A stretch of 64,000 bases of DNA from Rhizophagus clarus (taxonomy: Eukaryota; Glomeromycota; Glomeromycetes; Glomerales; Glomeraceae). Below, piece after piece: positions 60,134 to 64,000 of the stretch (position 1 is its first letter; each line of letters opens with the position of its first letter). Both the position numbers and the translations under genes were made by a program. The stretch spans positions 496,001 through 560,000 of the forward strand of contig BLAL01000261.1 of the NCBI GenBank assembly GCA_015698045.1, written 5' to 3'. The notes beneath the pieces were generated by a model. That model had not been told where the DNA came from and made no database searches. It saw only the letters and a program-made list of their open reading frames with translations.

Positions 60134-61841
60134 ATGTTTTCAAATTGTATGTCATTTTTTCAATGTACATCAAAGAATTCAAAACGTTCTTCCTCTCCAT
60201 CCTCTTCTTATTGTTGTAGACAACAATACAAACGTAATATGATTTCAGGAATGAGTACATCAAAGTTATCCGCAGCATTCCGGCCTTCTGCGCCAAATGA
60301 CAGAACATTTAAATCCGTTAGTAAAGCTAATGATTACTTTGCTAAAAAAGAATATAAATTGGCTATAGGTAATTATAAAATGCTTTTTTCTTTTAATTTT
60401 TCATTACGAAAAAATTTGTTAAATTTTTCTTTTTTAATTTTAGATGAATACACAAAAGCATTAACATTATTACAGCCAAGTTTAGATAAAAAAAATGCTA
60501 CAGCATTTTCAGCATTAATATTTTCAAATAGAAGTGCAAGTTATTATCAATGTAATAAATGGGTTGAAGCTATTAAAGATGCAAATCAAGTGATTCGTAT
60601 AAAACCTGAATGGCCAAAAGTAAATTCTTATTTTCTTTTGTATCGTATTATTTATTCTTTGATAATATTAAATACCTTAACGATTAACCATTTATAGGGA
60701 TATTTTCGAAGAGCCGAAGCAAATTTAAAACTTGAAAAATATGATGAGGCTTTAGAAGATTATTATACAGCACAAAAAAAGGACCCTCAAAATCCACAAA
60801 TAACGTTACGAATTGCCAAAACTTTAATATTAAGAGATAACCAAGATATGAGTATGTTATATACTGTTACATAAGTTTGTATCTTTATAATTTAAACCAA
60901 TTTCTCAAACTTTCTTTCTTTTTTTTTTTTATTAATAAAGAATTAAAAATTTATGCGTTGGAACCTGGACAAGATATATGCTTGCATACAAAGACAAATC
61001 CTATACAAAATAAAATATTTGATTATGCAATTGATATGAAAAATATAATTTATATCGTAGCAGATCTTGAAACACGTAAATGTGTAGTTATAGATGCAGT
61101 AAGCATATTTTAATATGTTTTATGCTTTGTATATTTTAACGTTTAATTAATTAATTCATCTTTTAATTTAGTGTTGGGATGTTGATGGAATATTAAGATT
61201 TATTAAAAAAAAAAAATTAGAACTTGTCGGTGGTATTGTAACACATTATCATTTTGATCATGTGGGAGGTAAATAAAGCTTTTTAATTCCTATCTACTAG
61301 AATTTATTTATAAATCTATCAAAACGGAATTTTAACTATTTCATTATTTGATTTAGGCATACCACCATCTCCATTTGATCAATTTCGTATAAAAGTATCA
61401 GGAATATATAGTTTAATGCGTCGTGTACCAAAGTTATCGGTATATATAAATCCAGCGGATATACCACATGTATTAAAATCAAATCCTGGAATGTCAGAGT
61501 TGAAATCACGTATAATTTCAACACCAGATAAATTTACATTAAAATTGGGCAATTTAACAAATTTACAATTTATACATGTACCGGGACACACAGAGGGTAG
61601 TCAAATTATACTTGTCAACGAAACAAGATTATTCACCGGAGATACATTAATGGTTGGGTGTGTAGGCAGAATAGATTTACCTGGTGGAGATATAAAAGAA
61701 ATGAAAAAAACTTTAAAAGAAAGATTAAGTGATTTGGAGGATGGCACTGTTGTATATCCTGGTCATAATTATGGTGGAGAATGGACTACAATTGGTATGG
61801 AAAGAGAGAAAGGTATTATTGGAAAATTTAAAAGGAAGTAA
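60134..61841 (+). CDS. TPR + metallo-beta-lactamase (glyoxalase II-like) fusion
   Basis: Six exons (60134-60368, 60444-60619, 60698-60851, 60941-61098, 61172-61268, 61357-61841) give 434 aa. After a Ser/Arg-rich head, residues about 60-185 hold three TPR units of the Sti1/Hop kind (KANDYFAKKEYKLAIDEYTK, FSNRSASYYQCNKWVEAIKD, GYFRRAEANLKLEKYDEALE). Residues 190-434 are a metallo-beta-lactamase hydrolase with His266-x-His268-x-Asp270-His271, His351 (PGHTEGS), Asp369 (TGDTL) and His410 (PGHNYGG), the complete metal set of glyoxalase II/ETHE1-type enzymes. The second half alone would be a thioester hydrolase or persulfide dioxygenase-like protein; the substrate is unknown. The intron at 60852-60940 joins the two parts in frame within a short linker. 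An internal Met (M37 or M40) is another possible start. Confidence 0.88.
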
Positions 61842-62886
61842 AAAACAAAATCCAGAAAAAGAACTTTGATTGTATATTTATAGAACAAGAGTGGACTTTT
61901 GCATCTATCAAAATAATTCTTTCTTCACTTGTATTTATTAGCAAAAACTAAAAAAAAAAAATTAGCATAATTTTATAAAAGTATATACATAGTAATTATT
62001 AGCATTATTAATTATTTTTAACTTTCTTCAATTAGTTTAATTAGTTTAATATTATAAATATTCTTTGTATTATATCAATCAACAATATTATATCAAAAAT
62101 ATATAGAAGTATATTTTACATAACAATAAAAGATACATGCATTATACAATTCACGATTCTTTAAGTCCTTATGAACTGTAATTTGATATCAGTTTTATTT
62201 TTCTTTTACAAATATCGACGCGTCCATTCATTCTGCTCACATAGCTTTGCGGTGATTTTGCATCGTTAATTCAGTTTCTTATTATCATGTAAATTATTGT
62301 CTGTTGTCATATGGTTAATTTCCTAATGCCGGCCTACATTGATATAACGATTTATGGAATTATTCTTACTAAATAAAACGAGAAATAAATGATCTAATAA
62401 AAATTTAAATTTCATGAGAAGAAAGAGTTTACTTCATTTTATTTTTAAATAGAAATGTGGAAAGACATGATAATTTATTTAAATAGAACAATCTTAAGAC
62501 TATCGCCTTAAAAGCGGCAATAAATTTTAATTTTGAAAATAAATATGTTCAATTTTGCATATGCAACATTTCTAATCAAACTAATAGTTTATTAAAGAGT
62601 GCTCTTACTAACATATGATTCATTTAATCAACGTCAATAACGCGAATTAATAACGCGAATTATAATATTATATTACAATATAGCAGATTATAATTAAAAA
62701 AAAGGAAAAAAAAATCCGTAAAATCTATCACATGTTTCCTTCCTAAATTCAAGAGGAAAAAAAAATGCACATTATGTCATGCATAAGCAAAAGATTTTTT
62801 CATTAAAAATTATCGTTTCGTTTAAAAAAGAACTTTATTATTAGTCATTAAACTTATGAACTCTTTGGTTAAAATGCGGACCCGTG
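61842..62886. other. Convergent spacer between the fusion gene and the last gene
   Basis: About 1 kb between two 3' ends, AT-rich, no ORF, no repeat recognised. Confidence 0.55.
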
Positions 62887-64000
62887 TTAGTCATAAATCT
62901 GAAGTTTCAATGAATTTGAATTTGAATTTGAATGCACCACCATAGCAAGATCAAATTTGGTATCATCCATACTATCGAGACCTTTGACAGCTTCATCGTT
63001 TATCGAACTTATGAATGATTGATTTAATTCGAGCGTATTTAAACTATCAATATCGCTCATCAGAGTATCCGATTCATAATCGTTACTCCCGAGCGGTACT
63101 ATTGGAGTTACTTTCTTCTGAGTTTTCATTCGATAATGAAGGTCGACAGTATAATCATTAACATCTCTTGAAAACTTTTCTTCGGTTGGACACATCCTCT
63201 TTGTACTATCTTCCCAATTTATATAAAATCGACCCGCAAGATCTTCCATGTCTACGGTATATTCTTCCTGAGGAAAGTTCTTTGGAATATACATGTATTT
63301 ACCTATATTCAATGTCCTCTGTAACCTTTCATCACTCTCGCCTATCCCCAATTTCTTAAATATATCATCCCCGTCATCCACTCTAACATATATATCCCCG
63401 GTGAACTGAATTTGATCATGTTCAATCCTATAAATGGTAACGATTCTAAAAAATTCCTTATCCTGGGACGATGTTTCATCCTCTTCTACGGTCAACCTGA
63501 TTAAATCATTCGTACGAATAACTTCAGTTCCAAACACTATTTCGTAATAGTGTGGATATTTCTTTGATTCTTTTATTCTCTTTTTTTGTTCTTTGTCTTT
63601 GATCGACGTTATGAGATGATTGCTTATTTTGAATTTATATTTCTTATTCGTTACGAATGAATTCTGGCAGGTAGTAGCAATGTTAATTGCTTTATTAAAG
63701 TAATCGTTTATATGTGAATTGGTACAGAAATTTGTAATAGCTGGTTCGGCTTCACGCACAATCCATGGAATCAATGATGACTCAGGGTAATATCTTATTC
63801 TATCCAAGGCCAAGAGTTGTACTTCATATATTGTTTCACTTATTTGTGTATTATCAGGTAATATTTCTCCTTGTTCAATAATGTTCATCACATATCCTGG
63901 CCAATTATAATACTCGTTAATATCCCTTTTATCGAAAGATTCATCAGAAGTTGGAATCATCAAATTTATATTAGGGCCGACCACCCAGACAATTTCTCTG
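62887..64000 (-). CDS. Clr2-like protein, partial (5' end beyond window)
   Basis: The minus frame is open from the right edge (64000) to TAA/stop at 62887, 370 codons or so; the true start lies outside. It begins REIVWVVGPNINLMIP. Features that recall the fungal silencing factor Clr2 are WPGYVMNIIEQGEILP, YYEIVFGTEVIRTNDLIRL (an E.IR.GDLVRL type strand), then FFRIVTIYRIEHDQIQFTGDIY. The tail is acidic with a SNSNSNS run. Clr2 works in the SHREC deacetylase complex in heterochromatin. The likeness is by motif pattern only; another chromatin reader with a BAH-like fold is possible. Codon use and composition fit a host gene. Confidence 0.5.
   Translation of the reverse strand, partial: REIVWVVGPNINLMIPTSDESFDKRDINEYYNWPGYVMNIIEQGEILPDNTQISETIYEVQLLALDRIRYYPESSLIPWIVREAEPAITNFCTNSHINDYFNKAINIATTCQNSFVTNKKYKFKISNHLITSIKDKEQKKRIKESKKYPHYYEIVFGTEVIRTNDLIRLTVEEDETSSQDKEFFRIVTIYRIEHDQIQFTGDIYVRVDDGDDIFKKLGIGESDERLQRTLNIGKYMYIPKNFPQEEYTVDMEDLAGRFYINWEDSTKRMCPTEEKFSRDVNDYTVDLHYRMKTQKKVTPIVPLGSNDYESDTLMSDIDSLNTLELNQSFISSINDEAVKGLDSMDDTKFDLAMVVHSNSNSNSLKLQIYD

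Noticed and set aside
1-64000. tRNA, rRNA or snRNA genes
   Set aside because: I looked for T-loop and other conserved signatures on both strands and found none that held up; a covariance-model search would be decisive.

Overview
This is a nuclear window from an AT-rich, intron-dense fungus. The genes carry many 60-90 nt GT-AG introns. Several products are forms kept by early-diverging fungi and animals but reduced or lost in budding yeast: complex I NDUFA12, an ATG16 with a full WD40 propeller, and an animal-type RPP40. Together with the heavy load of decayed DNA transposons and LINEs, this suggests Glomeromycotina (a Rhizophagus-like arbuscular mycorrhizal fungus). That placement is inference; no marker gene in the window proves it. 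All exon joins below were worked out by hand from splice sites and reading frame; each modelled gene sums to a whole number of codons.

1-21.2 kb is a gene island of nine housekeeping genes: NDUFA12 (respiratory complex I), RAB7/YPT7 (late endosome/vacuole fusion), ATG16 (autophagy), a gamma-butyrobetaine-dioxygenase-like enzyme (carnitine synthesis), RPP40 (RNase P/MRP), CHM7/CHMP7 (ESCRT-III), a CTK1/CDK12-type kinase (RNA polymerase II CTD), COX6A/Cox13 (cytochrome oxidase) and TAF13 (TFIID). Genes lie on both strands with 0.3-1.8 kb spacers. A TCACGTGA-type palindrome sits 47-152 bp upstream of four of the start codons.

21.2-57.5 kb is a repeat-dominated block with only one plausible host gene (an acidic low-complexity protein at 47.7 kb). 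From left to right it holds: a retroposed poly(A) insert with a perfect 20-bp target duplication (22.5-23.4 kb); a 5'-truncated LINE tail (23.9-24.3 kb); a 7-kb structure bounded by ~330-bp inverted repeats, into which a Mutator-like element with 93-bp TIRs (26.4-29.3 kb) and a Tc1/mariner-like element with perfect 29-bp TIRs (29.9-30.9 kb) have inserted; long inverted repeats and small MITE-like elements (32.6-34.4 kb); a full-length but dead LINE (34.4-42.5 kb) with endonuclease, reverse transcriptase and RNase H relics; tandem arrays that mimic exon-intron units; three copies of a foldback family that makes 12-bp target duplications; two copies of a 157-bp MITE; and two clean minisatellites (29 bp x 26 and 39 bp x 6).

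57.5-64 kb returns to genic sequence: an unusual TPR plus metallo-beta-lactamase fusion (60.1-61.8 kb) and, running off the right edge, a gene with Clr2-like (silencing) features. No rRNA, tRNA or CRISPR array was recognised. The transposon fossils show mostly C-to-T/G-to-A changes (TIR mismatches, CAA-to-TAA and TGG-to-TGA stops, a lost zinc-knuckle cysteine), which suggests decay by cytosine deamination.
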